From: JACMJL01 sp963791805
Lineage (GTDB): Bacteria > Bacillota > Clostridia > Clostridiales > Clostridiaceae
Direction of reading: 5' to 3'
Length of the DNA: 64,000 bases
NCBI GenBank assembly: GCA_963791805.1
Contig: CAWBTU010000003.1
Span: forward strand, 806,001-870,000
Within the stretch, counting starts at the first letter, position 1. Each line of letters starts with the position of its first letter. Shown here piece by piece: positions 26,112 to 33,725 of this stretch. Under the pieces are notes generated by a model that saw only the letters and a list, made by a program, of their open reading frames with translations, was not told where the DNA came from and ran no database searches. The translations under genes and the position numbers were made by a program.

Positions 26112-26275
26112 AAAATTCGCTGCATCAAGAAAGACTAAGCCATTTAATTTCAAAATTGCTATCCACTCAAAACTCGCTACGCTCAAACATTTCGTGGACT
26201 TAACGCAATTTCAAAATTAAATAGCTAAGTCTTTCTAAGATTCGCTCAAATAATCTCTTCATATAAAATATCATG
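26112..26275. repeat. Repeat family 2, copy 2, a long inverted repeat
   Basis: Left arm AAGAAAGACTAAGC, ATTTAATTT and AAAATTGC is mirrored by GCAATTT, AAAATTAAAT and AGCTAAGTCTTTCT on the right, giving imperfect arms of about 45 bp. The centre (TATCCACTCAAAACTCGCTA to CATTTCGTGGACTTAA) matches copy 1. Confidence 0.75.
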
Positions 26276-26314
26276 CTTTTACTTATGTTAAATATTCAAT
26301 ATATCAAGGAATAG

Positions 26315-26363
26315 CTTTGCATAAGAAAACCCGGGACACCCTTCAACTTCAGAGGCTATCCTA
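26315..26363. repeat. Repeat family 1, copy f (left half only)
   Basis: CTTTGCATAAGAAAACCCGG, then GACACCCTTCA and an AGAGGCTATCC segment; the right arm is missing. Confidence 0.75.
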
Positions 26364-26383
26364 AAATCGAACTAACTAGAAAC

Positions 26384-26484
26384 ACTTGCCAAAAAAAACC
26401 CGGGACACCCCTCAACTCCAGAGACAAGCTAAGGAGAGAGAGGTGTCCTGCTCGTTACCAATACAAAAATGTAGGATTAAAATA
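26384..26484. repeat. Repeat family 1, copy g
   Basis: ACCCGGGACACCCCTCA left arm and GAGAGAGGTGTCCTGC right arm, tail GTAGGATTAAAATA. It lies 21 bp after the truncated copy f. With the other copies it fills the gene-free space 25985-26510. Confidence 0.85.
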
Positions 26485-26510
26485 TCTTTAATCAACAATA
26501 ACAAAAAAGC

Positions 26511-26542
26511 AAAAACCTCGGTAATCACATTACCGAGGTTTA
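26511..26542 (-). terminator. Terminator of the minus-strand tRNA pair
   Basis: AACCTCGGTAAT / ATTACCGAGGTT around a CAC centre, with the T run on the minus strand, just downstream of tRNA-Leu. Confidence 0.8.
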
Positions 26543-26551
26543 AATGAAATT

Positions 26552-26635
26552 TGGTGCAGATGACAGGAATCGAACCTGCACGCCGTAAGCGCTAGATCCT
26601 AAGTCTAGTGCGTCTGCCAGTTCCGCCACATCTGC
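26552..26635 (-). tRNA. tRNA-Leu (anticodon TAG)
   Basis: 84-nt class II tRNA. The acceptor GCAGATG pairs with CATCTGC, the anticodon loop is CTTAGGA (TAG), the T arm is GCAGGTTCGATTCCTGT, and the ACCA end is encoded. Confidence 0.96.
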
Positions 26636-26639
26636 ATGA

Positions 26640-26714
26640 TGGTGACCCATACGGGAATCGAACCCATGTTACCACCGTGAAAGGGTGGTGTCTTGACCGC
26701 TTGACCAATGGGCC
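26640..26714 (-). tRNA. tRNA-Glu (anticodon TTC)
   Basis: 75-nt tRNA. Acceptor GGCCCAT / ATGGGTC, anticodon stem CCACC / GGTGG with loop CTTTCAC (TTC), encoded CCA. It is transcribed just before tRNA-Leu. Confidence 0.96.
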
Positions 26715-26782
26715 TTATTTCATTTAGCTTTTTTATAGTATCATCTAATTATTAATCTGTCAATGATTTATAATGTATTAAA

Positions 26783-27034
26783 TTAATACATAGAAAAAAA
26801 TATTAGAAATATGACACCTGGAACTCCGAAAAATCCAGCGATTAAGGATGTTACAACATTTATTCCAATAGAAACTCCAAAAGAATCTCCAACTAAGTTT
26901 ACTAGAATGAGTAAGATAACACCAAGAACCCCATTGACTATTAGTTTCCATAATACTTTAAGTGGCCATTTAAGCACCTTTACTATAAGGTAAAGAAGTA
27001 CTATGGCTAGAACAAACCAAGTAATGCTTCCCAA
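26783..27034 (-). CDS. bofA: BofA-like pro-sigma-K processing inhibitor family protein
   Basis: An 83-residue membrane protein with two to three helices and the family's C-terminal motif (ILLILVNLVGDSFGVSIGIN, then LIAGFFGVPGVIFLI). In Bacillus, BofA restrains the SpoIVFB protease until the forespore signals, so its presence points to a spore former. It starts with TTG after GAGGTG. In relatives it usually follows recR/yaaL on the same strand; here it is inverted, separated by a dehydrogenase gene, repeats and two tRNAs. Confidence 0.82.
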   Translation of the reverse strand: MGSITWFVLAIVLLYLIVKVLKWPLKVLWKLIVNGVLGVILLILVNLVGDSFGVSIGINVVTSLIAGFFGVPGVIFLIFFSMY

Positions 27035-27313
27035 TTAGAACACCTCTTTTCTATTAGATTATATTCACTAAATTTGCATTAATAACCTTTATTTGCTATC
27101 ATACACAGTTTCTATTGTTTATAAAGCCAATTTAGAACGTTTATGCTAATTTATGAATACTGAATCAGTGAAATTGAAATATATATATATATTGTATGTG
27201 TAAGAATATAGAAATGCAATAGTTTGATATTAACCTTAATTTTAGAGTGCTGTTTATAGTATAATAAGTTTATGACAAGTACAATTCGACAAAGTTTGCA
27301 ATTATCGCAATAA

Positions 27314-27396
27314 TGTTGATAACTTCTTATGATTATATTAAATTATGAAGAAAAACAGAAGTTATCAACAGAATAGATGTTCATAGCTGTGGATAA
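27314..27396. promoter_or_regulatory. Cluster of DnaA-box-like sites with a perfect inverted repeat
   Basis: TGTTGATAACTTCT (27314-27327) and AGAAGTTATCAACA (27357-27370) are exact inverted repeats carrying TTATCAACA near-boxes. A perfect DnaA box, TGTGGATAA, follows at 27388-27396. It lies just upstream of sfsA. The rest of 27035-27313 is AT-rich (including a TA run near 27181) without a gene. Confidence 0.5.
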
Positions 27397-27430
27397 TGTG
27401 GACAAAGTGGAAAAGAATGAGGTGAAAGCT

Positions 27431-28120
27431 GTGATTATTGAGAAAAACATTGTAAAGGCACAATTTATCAACAGGCCAAATAGATTTCGAGCACATGTTT
27501 ATAAGGATGAAGAAGAACTTATAGTTCATGTTCCAAACACAGGACGTTGCCGAGAAATACTAATTCCTGGAGCTTCAATTATACTAAGAGAAGAAAGTAA
27601 TCCCTCAAGAAAGACAAAATATGACCTTATTGGCGGATATAAGGGTGATAGATTTATTAATATTGATTCACAAATTCCCAATAAGGTAGTTGAAGAAGCA
27701 TTGAGAGCAGGAAAGATTGATAGTTTAACTAGATTTAAATTAATTGAAAGAGAAAAAACCTTTGGAAATAGTAGATTTGATTTTAAACTAAGCAATGGGG
27801 AAGAGGAATATTACCTTGAAGTAAAAGGAGTAACTCTTGAATTAGATGGGAAAACTATGTTTCCAGATGCGCCTACTGAAAGAGGCAGAAAGCATTTACT
27901 TGAATTAGTTGAGGTAATTAAAAGTGGCAGAGGAGCAGGTGTACTTTTTTTAATTCAACTAGAGGGTGTAGAGTATTTTACTCCACACGATGAGATGGAC
28001 AAAGCCTTTGGTGAAGCTTTAAGGTATGCAAAAGAAAATGGTGTTGATATATTTGCATACGACTGTCAAGTTGGGGAAGACTTTATTAACATGAAAGACA
28101 AAGTCAAAATTATTCTTTAA
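27431..28120 (+). CDS. sfsA: DNA/RNA nuclease SfsA
   Basis: About 229 residues, matching the family length when started at the GTG at 27431, which has GAGGTG upstream; an in-frame ATG at 27377 lacks a site. It shows NRPNRFRAHV, HVPNTGRCREIL, the nuclease-like FGNSRFDFKL and YLEVKGVTLE core, and FPDAPTERGRKHL. SfsA was first linked to maltose metabolism in E. coli and has an endonuclease-like fold. It appears monocistronic. Confidence 0.92.
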   Translation: MIIEKNIVKAQFINRPNRFRAHVYKDEEELIVHVPNTGRCREILIPGASIILREESNPSRKTKYDLIGGYKGDRFINIDSQIPNKVVEEALRAGKIDSLTRFKLIEREKTFGNSRFDFKLSNGEEEYYLEVKGVTLELDGKTMFPDAPTERGRKHLLELVEVIKSGRGAGVLFLIQLEGVEYFTPHDEMDKAFGEALRYAKENGVDIFAYDCQVGEDFINMKDKVKIIL

Positions 28121-28244
28121 ATAAGGAATTTTAAATATAATGGCAAGTCAAAGAATTTTAGGATATAATGAAATTCTTCCATATTTTTATTATTTATATT
28201 AAAATAGAAGGTATGAATGAAATTTTCGTCTAGGAGGGATTAAA

Positions 28245-28787
28245 ATGATATTTGAATATTGTCCGAAATGTGGGAAAAAACTTATAGAAAAATACAGCTG
28301 GGATGAAGGTGGAGTTCCATATTGCCCTGATGATGATATAATGTATTTTAATACTCCCAAGCCATGTATTGTTGTTGCGGTAATTAAAGAAGACAAGATC
28401 CTTCTTTTAAAGCAAAGCTATATATTTAAAAATTCAAAAGTACTTGTCTCAGGATACGTTAATATAGGAGAAACAATTGAAGAAACTGTGGTAAGAGAAG
28501 TAAAAGAAGAGACAGGAATAAGTATTGATAACTTGAAGTACTTAGGAAGTGGCAGCTTACCCCAAAAGGAGATTCTTATGCTTACCTTTATGGCTAGGTA
28601 TGTGGATGGAGAAATTACTAAGTCTGAAGAAGTGGAATGGGCCGAGTGGAGTAAAATTGAAGATGCTCTCTGTGAAATGAAAGAGGATGAAATAGGAAAA
28701 AGGATAGTTAAGAAAGTTTTAAAAGAAATTGGATATACAGGCGAAAAAGCTTACAGATGTGAAGATGGAAGCTGTAATTTTAAATAA
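28245..28787 (+). CDS. Nudix hydrolase with N-terminal zinc-ribbon-like segment
   Basis: A 180-residue protein. A Cys-rich start (EYCPKCGKK ... VPYCPDD) resembles half of the NudC zinc ribbon, and a complete Nudix box follows (GYVNIGETIEETVVREVKEE plus TGI). It would hydrolyse a nucleoside diphosphate linked to another group, possibly NADH-like. A second Cys pair sits at the C-terminus (YRCEDGSC). It has an AGGAGGG site and is followed by a small Cys-rich gene. Confidence 0.88.
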   Translation: MIFEYCPKCGKKLIEKYSWDEGGVPYCPDDDIMYFNTPKPCIVVAVIKEDKILLLKQSYIFKNSKVLVSGYVNIGETIEETVVREVKEETGISIDNLKYLGSGSLPQKEILMLTFMARYVDGEITKSEEVEWAEWSKIEDALCEMKEDEIGKRIVKKVLKEIGYTGEKAYRCEDGSCNFK

Positions 28788-28874
28788 AAAGGCATAATTA
28801 AAAAAATGGCTAGTCAAGCTTCTTATATTTTTGGCTTGTTAATTTATTTCATATGCATAAACTGGAGTGATATA

Positions 28875-29033
28875 ATGACTATAGCAGCAACGAACTGTAA
28901 AAAATGCCCTAATTTCCTGAATAAAACCTGTGATACTAATGTTGAAGATTGTATGTGTAAAAGGTGTCCAAGGAATTTAGGAACTTGTCTTACAACTAGA
29001 TATTGCAGAGAAACTGAATCTGCACTGATATAA
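28875..29033 (+). CDS. Small Cys-rich protein
   Basis: 52 residues with nine cysteines (NCKKCPNFLNKTCDTNVEDC, then MCKRCPRNLGTC and YC), suggesting a zinc-binding knuckle. The ATG at 28875 follows CTGGAGTGATATA. It lies 15 bp before the M32 peptidase gene, so the two are probably co-transcribed. Its CxxCxNFxxxxC core recurs in the small protein after the peptidase. No family is recognised. Confidence 0.65.
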   Translation: MTIAATNCKKCPNFLNKTCDTNVEDCMCKRCPRNLGTCLTTRYCRETESALI

Positions 29034-29048
29034 ACTGGAGGGAATAAA

Positions 29049-30557
29049 ATGAGTGAGAAATTCAAAGAAAAAGTAGAAGAATTTAAAGATTATTTAAGAA
29101 AAATTGAATACCTACAATCAGCAGCCAATGCTCTTTATTGGGATATGAGGGTAGGTATGCCAAAAAAAGGTATACCATATAGAGGTGATGTATTAGGGTA
29201 TTTATCTGGAGAAACATATAAACTACAAACTTCTGACACAATGAAATCATATATCGAGTATTTTAGTAAGTTAAAAGATTTAGATGATGTAACCTTGGCA
29301 ATGGTAACAAAAGCTAAAAAGGACTATGAGCAAACTAAAAAAATACCTGAAAAAAGGTATGTTGAATATACAGTATTAGTATCAAGCGCAGAAGCAGCTT
29401 GGGAAGAAGCAAAAAACAAGTCTGACTTCAATATTTTCAAACCTTATCTTCAAAAGGTTGTAGACTTTAACAAGGAATTTATTGAGTATTGGGGTTACAA
29501 GGATAATAAATATAATACACTGTTAGATTTCTATGAGCCAGGAATAACAGTAGAGAAGTTAGATAGAGTTTTTGGAGAATTAAGAAATGCTATTGTAGAA
29601 CTTTTAAATAAAATAAAACAAAGTGGTGTAAAGCCAGATAGCAGCATTTTTACTACAGGTTTTAGCAAAGAGCTTCAAGAAAAATTTAGCTTATCCATAC
29701 TTGAAAAAATGGAATATGATTTTGATGCAGGAAGATTAGATGAATCTGTTCATCCTTTTACAGTTGAATTTTGTAATAAGGATGTTAGAATAACAACTCA
29801 TTACTATGAAAATGACTTGAAGAGTGCTTTGTTTAGTTGCATCCATGAAGGTGGGCATGCACTATATGAACAAGACATTCCAGATGAGTTATATGGAACA
29901 ATGTTAGCACATGGTGTTTCTATGGGGGTTCATGAATCTCAATCTAGGTTCTATGAAAATATTATTGGAAGAAGCAAACCTTTTTGGAAGTGCTTCTACC
30001 CTGAGTTTACAGAGTGCTTTACAGAATTTAAAAATATATCATTGGAGGACTTCTACTCTGCAATAAACGATGTGGAGCCATCACTTATAAGAACTGAGGC
30101 AGACGAGTTAACTTATAGCCTACATGTAATAATTAGATATGAAATAGAAAAAGCTTTAATTAATGGAGATATACAAGTTGATGATTTACCACAAATATGG
30201 AATGCAAAATATAAAGAGTATTTAGGAGTTGAACCTAAAAACGATGCAGAAGGTGTTCTTCAGGATATGCATTGGTCTGGTGGAAGCTTTGGATATTTCC
30301 CTAGTTATGCTTTAGGAAATCTTTATGGAGCACAATTTTTAAACACTATTGTAAAAGAGAATCCTGATTTTTATAAACAGATTGAAAATGGTGATTTAGT
30401 TACTATCCATGCATGGCTTAAAGATAACATTCATAAGCATGGAGCGGTCTATACACCAGAGCAACTTATAAAGATGGTAACAGGAGAAGAGCTAAACGGA
30501 AAATACTTTGTAGAGTATTTGAATAAAAAATATAAAGAAATATATAAAATAAAATAA
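29049..30557 (+). CDS. Carboxypeptidase Taq (M32 family metallopeptidase)
   Basis: A 502-residue, largely helical cytosolic zinc peptidase. The zinc motif HEGGH is at residues 266-270 (SCIHEGGHALYEQ), with the family motif GVHESQSRFYEN supplying the third ligand. It trims C-terminal residues from peptides. The length is normal for the family. A GGAGGG site precedes the ATG, and it ends in a hairpin terminator. Confidence 0.94.
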   Translation: MSEKFKEKVEEFKDYLRKIEYLQSAANALYWDMRVGMPKKGIPYRGDVLGYLSGETYKLQTSDTMKSYIEYFSKLKDLDDVTLAMVTKAKKDYEQTKKIPEKRYVEYTVLVSSAEAAWEEAKNKSDFNIFKPYLQKVVDFNKEFIEYWGYKDNKYNTLLDFYEPGITVEKLDRVFGELRNAIVELLNKIKQSGVKPDSSIFTTGFSKELQEKFSLSILEKMEYDFDAGRLDESVHPFTVEFCNKDVRITTHYYENDLKSALFSCIHEGGHALYEQDIPDELYGTMLAHGVSMGVHESQSRFYENIIGRSKPFWKCFYPEFTECFTEFKNISLEDFYSAINDVEPSLIRTEADELTYSLHVIIRYEIEKALINGDIQVDDLPQIWNAKYKEYLGVEPKNDAEGVLQDMHWSGGSFGYFPSYALGNLYGAQFLNTIVKENPDFYKQIENGDLVTIHAWLKDNIHKHGAVYTPEQLIKMVTGEELNGKYFVEYLNKKYKEIYKIK

Positions 30558-30562
30558 TAAAG

Positions 30563-30628
30563 ATAGGCAATAATTAACTTAGAAAAAGGAGTACACTCTT
30601 TATAAGCTTAATTACTGCCTATTTTTTA
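30563..30628 (+). terminator. Terminator after the M32 peptidase gene
   Basis: ATAGGCA(A)TAATTAA pairs with TTAATTA(C)TGCCTAT across a ~30-nt loop, followed by TTTTTT. Confidence 0.65.
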
Positions 30629-30702
30629 TTGTTTTATAAATTTAGTAGGTATATTTTTCGAAGTAAGTGGAAAGCTATAGAAAACAAATGGGGAGCGATA
30701 TT

Positions 30703-30894
30703 ATGATTTCAGATTCACACCAAATTAAATCTATAGTGGCCCAGAACTGCCCAGGATATAATCCTAGAAATTCATGGGGATTAATGAGCTTAGGAAATAT
30801 ATCAGAAACCTGTGATACCTGTGCAAACTTTATTAGGGGGAAATGTATAAAAGATTTATTTGATGATATTGCTAGTAATATTACAGTAAATTAA
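30703..30894 (+). CDS. Small Cys-containing protein
   Basis: 63 residues (MISDSHQIKSIVAQNCPGYN, then CDTCANFIRGKC). The ATG at 30703 has GGGGAG upstream and is preferred to an in-frame ATG at 30667. It shares the CxxCxNFxxxxC pattern with the protein at 28875-29033. Function unknown. Confidence 0.6.
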   Translation: MISDSHQIKSIVAQNCPGYNPRNSWGLMSLGNISETCDTCANFIRGKCIKDLFDDIASNITVN

Positions 30895-31007
30895 TAGAAA
30901 AAAACATTGGAATTTTAATAAAATAGTTGTTTATTTACATACTTAATGTTAAAATATAGTTGAGAGTAAACGTATACATGATGTTTTAAAGGGGAAAGTC
31001 ATAGTAT

Positions 31008-31148
31008 ATGATTGCTTTTAATACCGGTAGTGAAATAACATTAATACATCTGGATGGCGAGGTATATGTTCATTTTGAATCGGAATGTAAGGTGGACATC
31101 AATTTAGATGTGTTGCAAAAAAGTCTATTTATCAGTGAACGGATATAA
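31008..31148 (+). CDS. Possible 46-residue protein
   Basis: ATG at 31008 preceded by AAAGGGGAAAG; begins MIAFNTGSEITLIHLDGEVY and ends KSLFISERI. It has balanced composition and a beta-rich look. It is followed directly by a structured stretch and a strong terminator, which supports a real transcript. No homologue is recognised. Confidence 0.45.
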   Translation: MIAFNTGSEITLIHLDGEVYVHFESECKVDINLDVLQKSLFISERI

Positions 31149-31159
31149 GGTTTTGTATC

Positions 31160-31230
31160 AATATCTGCGGGTGTGAGCAATAGGGATAGGTATATAATAC
31201 ATTTGGTACCTTACTAGATTTACAGATATT
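31160..31230 (+). ncRNA. Candidate structured RNA element before a terminator
   Basis: AATATCTG (31160-31167) and CAGATATT (31223-31230) form a perfect 8-bp closing stem around ~55 nt that includes GCGGGTGTGAGCAATAGGGA. A strong terminator lies 20 nt downstream. No riboswitch class is recognised. Confidence 0.35.
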
Positions 31231-31249
31231 TAGAATTTTATGAGGGATA

Positions 31250-31293
31250 AGTTTCAAGGCTACAGTAGTTTTCTGTAGCCTTGAAACTTTTTT
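31250..31293 (+). terminator. Strong terminator
   Basis: Perfect 16-bp stem AGTTTCAAGGCTACAG / CTGTAGCCTTGAAACT followed by TTTTT. It ends the transcript carrying the 46-residue ORF. Confidence 0.9.
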
Positions 31294-31499
31294 GTTATGC
31301 AAGGTATATTCAAAAAAGTAACTTCTTAAGATGAGGGTTTTAGCAATTTATGGTGGAAAAACTGTCAAAAGATAAAACATATAAAGACTAAAATTGCAAA
31401 TTTGCGTCTAGAATCTAGTAAAACTAACATAAAAAATTGAAAGTTGAATTATTCAAATTTCTAAATTGCAAAAATATTTCTAAAATTAGCTTCTTTATA

Positions 31500-31528
31500 T
31501 TGTGAAAAAATTAATTAGGTGTTAGAAT
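31500..31528 (+). promoter_or_regulatory. Promoter of the aminotransferase-serA unit
   Basis: -35 TTGTGA, 17-bp spacer, -10 TAGAAT, about 30 bp before the AGGAGG site of the next gene. Confidence 0.5.
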
Positions 31529-31571
31529 AGTTATTAAAATAAATTGTTAAAATTTTTTAGGAGGTTTACTT

Positions 31572-32645
31572 ATGCACAAGAAGTTGTTTATTCCCGGACC
31601 AGTAGAAGTTAGACAAGATGTATTAGAAAAAATGGCTACACCAATGGTAGGACATAGAGGTAAAGACGCATCCAAAGTTCAAAGAAGTATCAGCGACAAG
31701 TTAAAAAGCGTTTTTTATACTCAAGAAGAGATATTATTGTCTACATCTTCAGGTAGTGGATTAATGGAAGGTGCCGTGCGCTCTTGTACTTTAAAAAGAG
31801 CAGCTATTTTCTCTGTTGGGGCCTTCGGAGATAGATGGTATGATATGGCAAAATGTAACAACGTTCCTGCAGATTTGTTTCAAGTAGATTGGGGAACTCC
31901 TACTACAGCTAAGATGGTAGACGATGCTCTCGCTACAGGCAAATATGATTTGGTAACAATAACTCACAATGAAACTTCAACAGGTTTAATGAATCCAGTT
32001 GAAGAAATATCTGAAGTAATTAAAAAGTATCCAGATGTTATTTGGTGTATGGATGCTGTTAGTTCTATGGCTGGTACTAAAATTGAAGTAGATAAATTAG
32101 GTGTTGATATATGTATAACTTCAACACAAAAATGTCTTGGATTGCCTCCAGGATTATCTGCTTGTTCTTTCTCTAAAAAAGCAGTTGAAAGAGCAAAAAA
32201 AGTTGAATTTAGAGGGGTATATCTTGATTTATTATCTTTATATAATTTTATTCAGAAAAAAGATTATCAATACCCATCAACTCCATCTTTATCCCATTAT
32301 TATGCGTTAGATTATCAGCTTGATAGAATTCTTGAAGAAGGATTAGAAACTAGATTTGATAGACATATTGAGATGGCTGAATACGTAAGAAATTGGGGTA
32401 GAAAACACTTTGAATTATTACCAGAGGACAAATATCTTTCCAATACAGTAACTACAATTAAGAATACAACTGGAATTGATATTGGAGATTTAAACAAAAA
32501 ATTGGGTGAACGTGGTTTTGCTATTTCAAATGGCTATGGAAAAATGAAGGATAAAACTTTCAGAATAGCTCATATGGCAGACTGTACCCTTGATGATATA
32601 AAAGAACTTATTACTAATATTGATGATATTTTAGGCTTTAAATAA
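31572..32645 (+). CDS. Class V aminotransferase (serine/alanine-glyoxylate type)
   Basis: A 357-residue PLP enzyme. It starts with the family signature FIPGPVEVRQDV and shows MVGHRGKD, TSSGSGLMEGAV, THNETSTG and CMDAVSSMAG. The Schiff-base Lys187 is in STQKCLGLPPG. Relatives convert serine, alanine or glyoxylate. Next to a phosphoglycerate-dehydrogenase-type gene it probably serves as the SerC-like step of serine synthesis, an arrangement seen in other clostridia. The AGGAGG site is strong. Confidence 0.9.
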   Translation: MHKKLFIPGPVEVRQDVLEKMATPMVGHRGKDASKVQRSISDKLKSVFYTQEEILLSTSSGSGLMEGAVRSCTLKRAAIFSVGAFGDRWYDMAKCNNVPADLFQVDWGTPTTAKMVDDALATGKYDLVTITHNETSTGLMNPVEEISEVIKKYPDVIWCMDAVSSMAGTKIEVDKLGVDICITSTQKCLGLPPGLSACSFSKKAVERAKKVEFRGVYLDLLSLYNFIQKKDYQYPSTPSLSHYYALDYQLDRILEEGLETRFDRHIEMAEYVRNWGRKHFELLPEDKYLSNTVTTIKNTTGIDIGDLNKKLGERGFAISNGYGKMKDKTFRIAHMADCTLDDIKELITNIDDILGFK

Positions 32646-32735
32646 GACATATTTAAAAAGTAACTAGTCTGTATGTAGTATATTTGACTTATTATTTTTA
32701 CATATGCCTAATAGTTAAATTTAGGAGGAATTATT

Positions 32736-33648
32736 ATGACAAGGATACTGGCTTCTGACGGAATGGAAAAAGCAGCTATCGAAAAACTTAGAAGCATTAG
32801 GTTTTGAGGTAGTAGAGCAATTCTTTGAGCCGGAAGAACTAAAAGAACAAGTTAAGAATTTTGATGTTTTAGTAGTAAGATCTGCTACTAAGGTAAGAAA
32901 ACCTATTATAGATAGTGCAGTTGAAGGCGGCCGCTTGAAACTTGTTATCCGTGGTGGCGTTGGAGTAGACAATATAGATGTTAGTTATGCAGAAGAAAAA
33001 GGAATTAAAGTTACTAACACTCCAAATGCAAGCAGTATATCTGTAGCAGAACTTACCATTGCTCATATGTTTGCTATTTCGAGATTTGTAAATATCTCAA
33101 ATGTAGCTATGAGAGAAGGAAAGTGGGATAAAAAGAAGTATGAAGGCGTAGAGATTTATGGAAAAACTTTAGGTTTAATTGGGTTTGGTAGAATTGCGAG
33201 AGAAGTAGCTTCTAGAGCTAGAGCACTTGGAATGAATATAATTTACACTGATATTATTGGTGAAGTTGAAGAAAGCCGTCCATATAAATATGTAAGTTTT
33301 GAGGAAGTATTAGCTCAAAGTGATTATATTTCCCTTCATATACCTTTTAACAAAGAAGATGGTGCAGTTATAGATAAACAAAATATTGCAGCAATGAAAG
33401 ATGGCGCGTATCTATTAAATTGTGCAAGAGGTGGAGTTGTTGATGAAGCGGCTCTTTTAGAGGCTCTTAACAGTGGCAAATTAGCTGGTGCTGGTGTAGA
33501 TGTATTTGAAGAAGAACCTACTAACAACACAGAATTAGTAAATCATCCAAAGGTATCTGTGACACCACATATTGGAGCTTCAACAGCAGAAGCACAAACA
33601 AGAATCGGTGAGGAAATAGTTAGTATTATTGACAACTTTTTTAAATAA
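32736..33648 (+). pseudogene. serA: D-3-phosphoglycerate dehydrogenase family, frameshifted near codon 18
   Basis: The start at 32736 (AGGAGG upstream) gives MTRILASDGMEKAAIEKL and then a stop at 32805. Removing one base around 32784-32790 restores EALGFEVVEQFFEPEELKEQ and joins the long frame to 33648, about 303 residues in all. The rest is intact: RGGVGVDNID, the NAD motif GLIGFGRIA, the catalytic NCARGGVVDE, and PHIGAST with the active-site His. There is no ACT domain. Either the gene is broken, or one base is miscalled beside the AAAAA run. Re-initiation at 32935 would lose the first ~67 residues. Confidence 0.88.
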
Positions 33649-33660
33649 TCTATAATAAAG

Positions 33661-33697
33661 ATTGACAATGTATATTAACATACATTGTCAATTTTGG
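33661..33697 (+). terminator. Hairpin between serA and the DUF1015 gene
   Basis: Perfect 13-bp stem ATTGACAATGTAT / ATACATTGTCAAT, then TTTTGG. It may limit read-through into the DUF1015 gene. Confidence 0.75.
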
Positions 33698-33725
33698 TTT
33701 TAACGAAGGAGGTTTAATATATATT

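Noticed and set aside
19856..26484. Clustered short repeats as a possible CRISPR array
   Set aside because: Copies are about 100 bp, imperfect, irregularly spaced and scattered among genes, with no unique spacers of even size and no cas genes.
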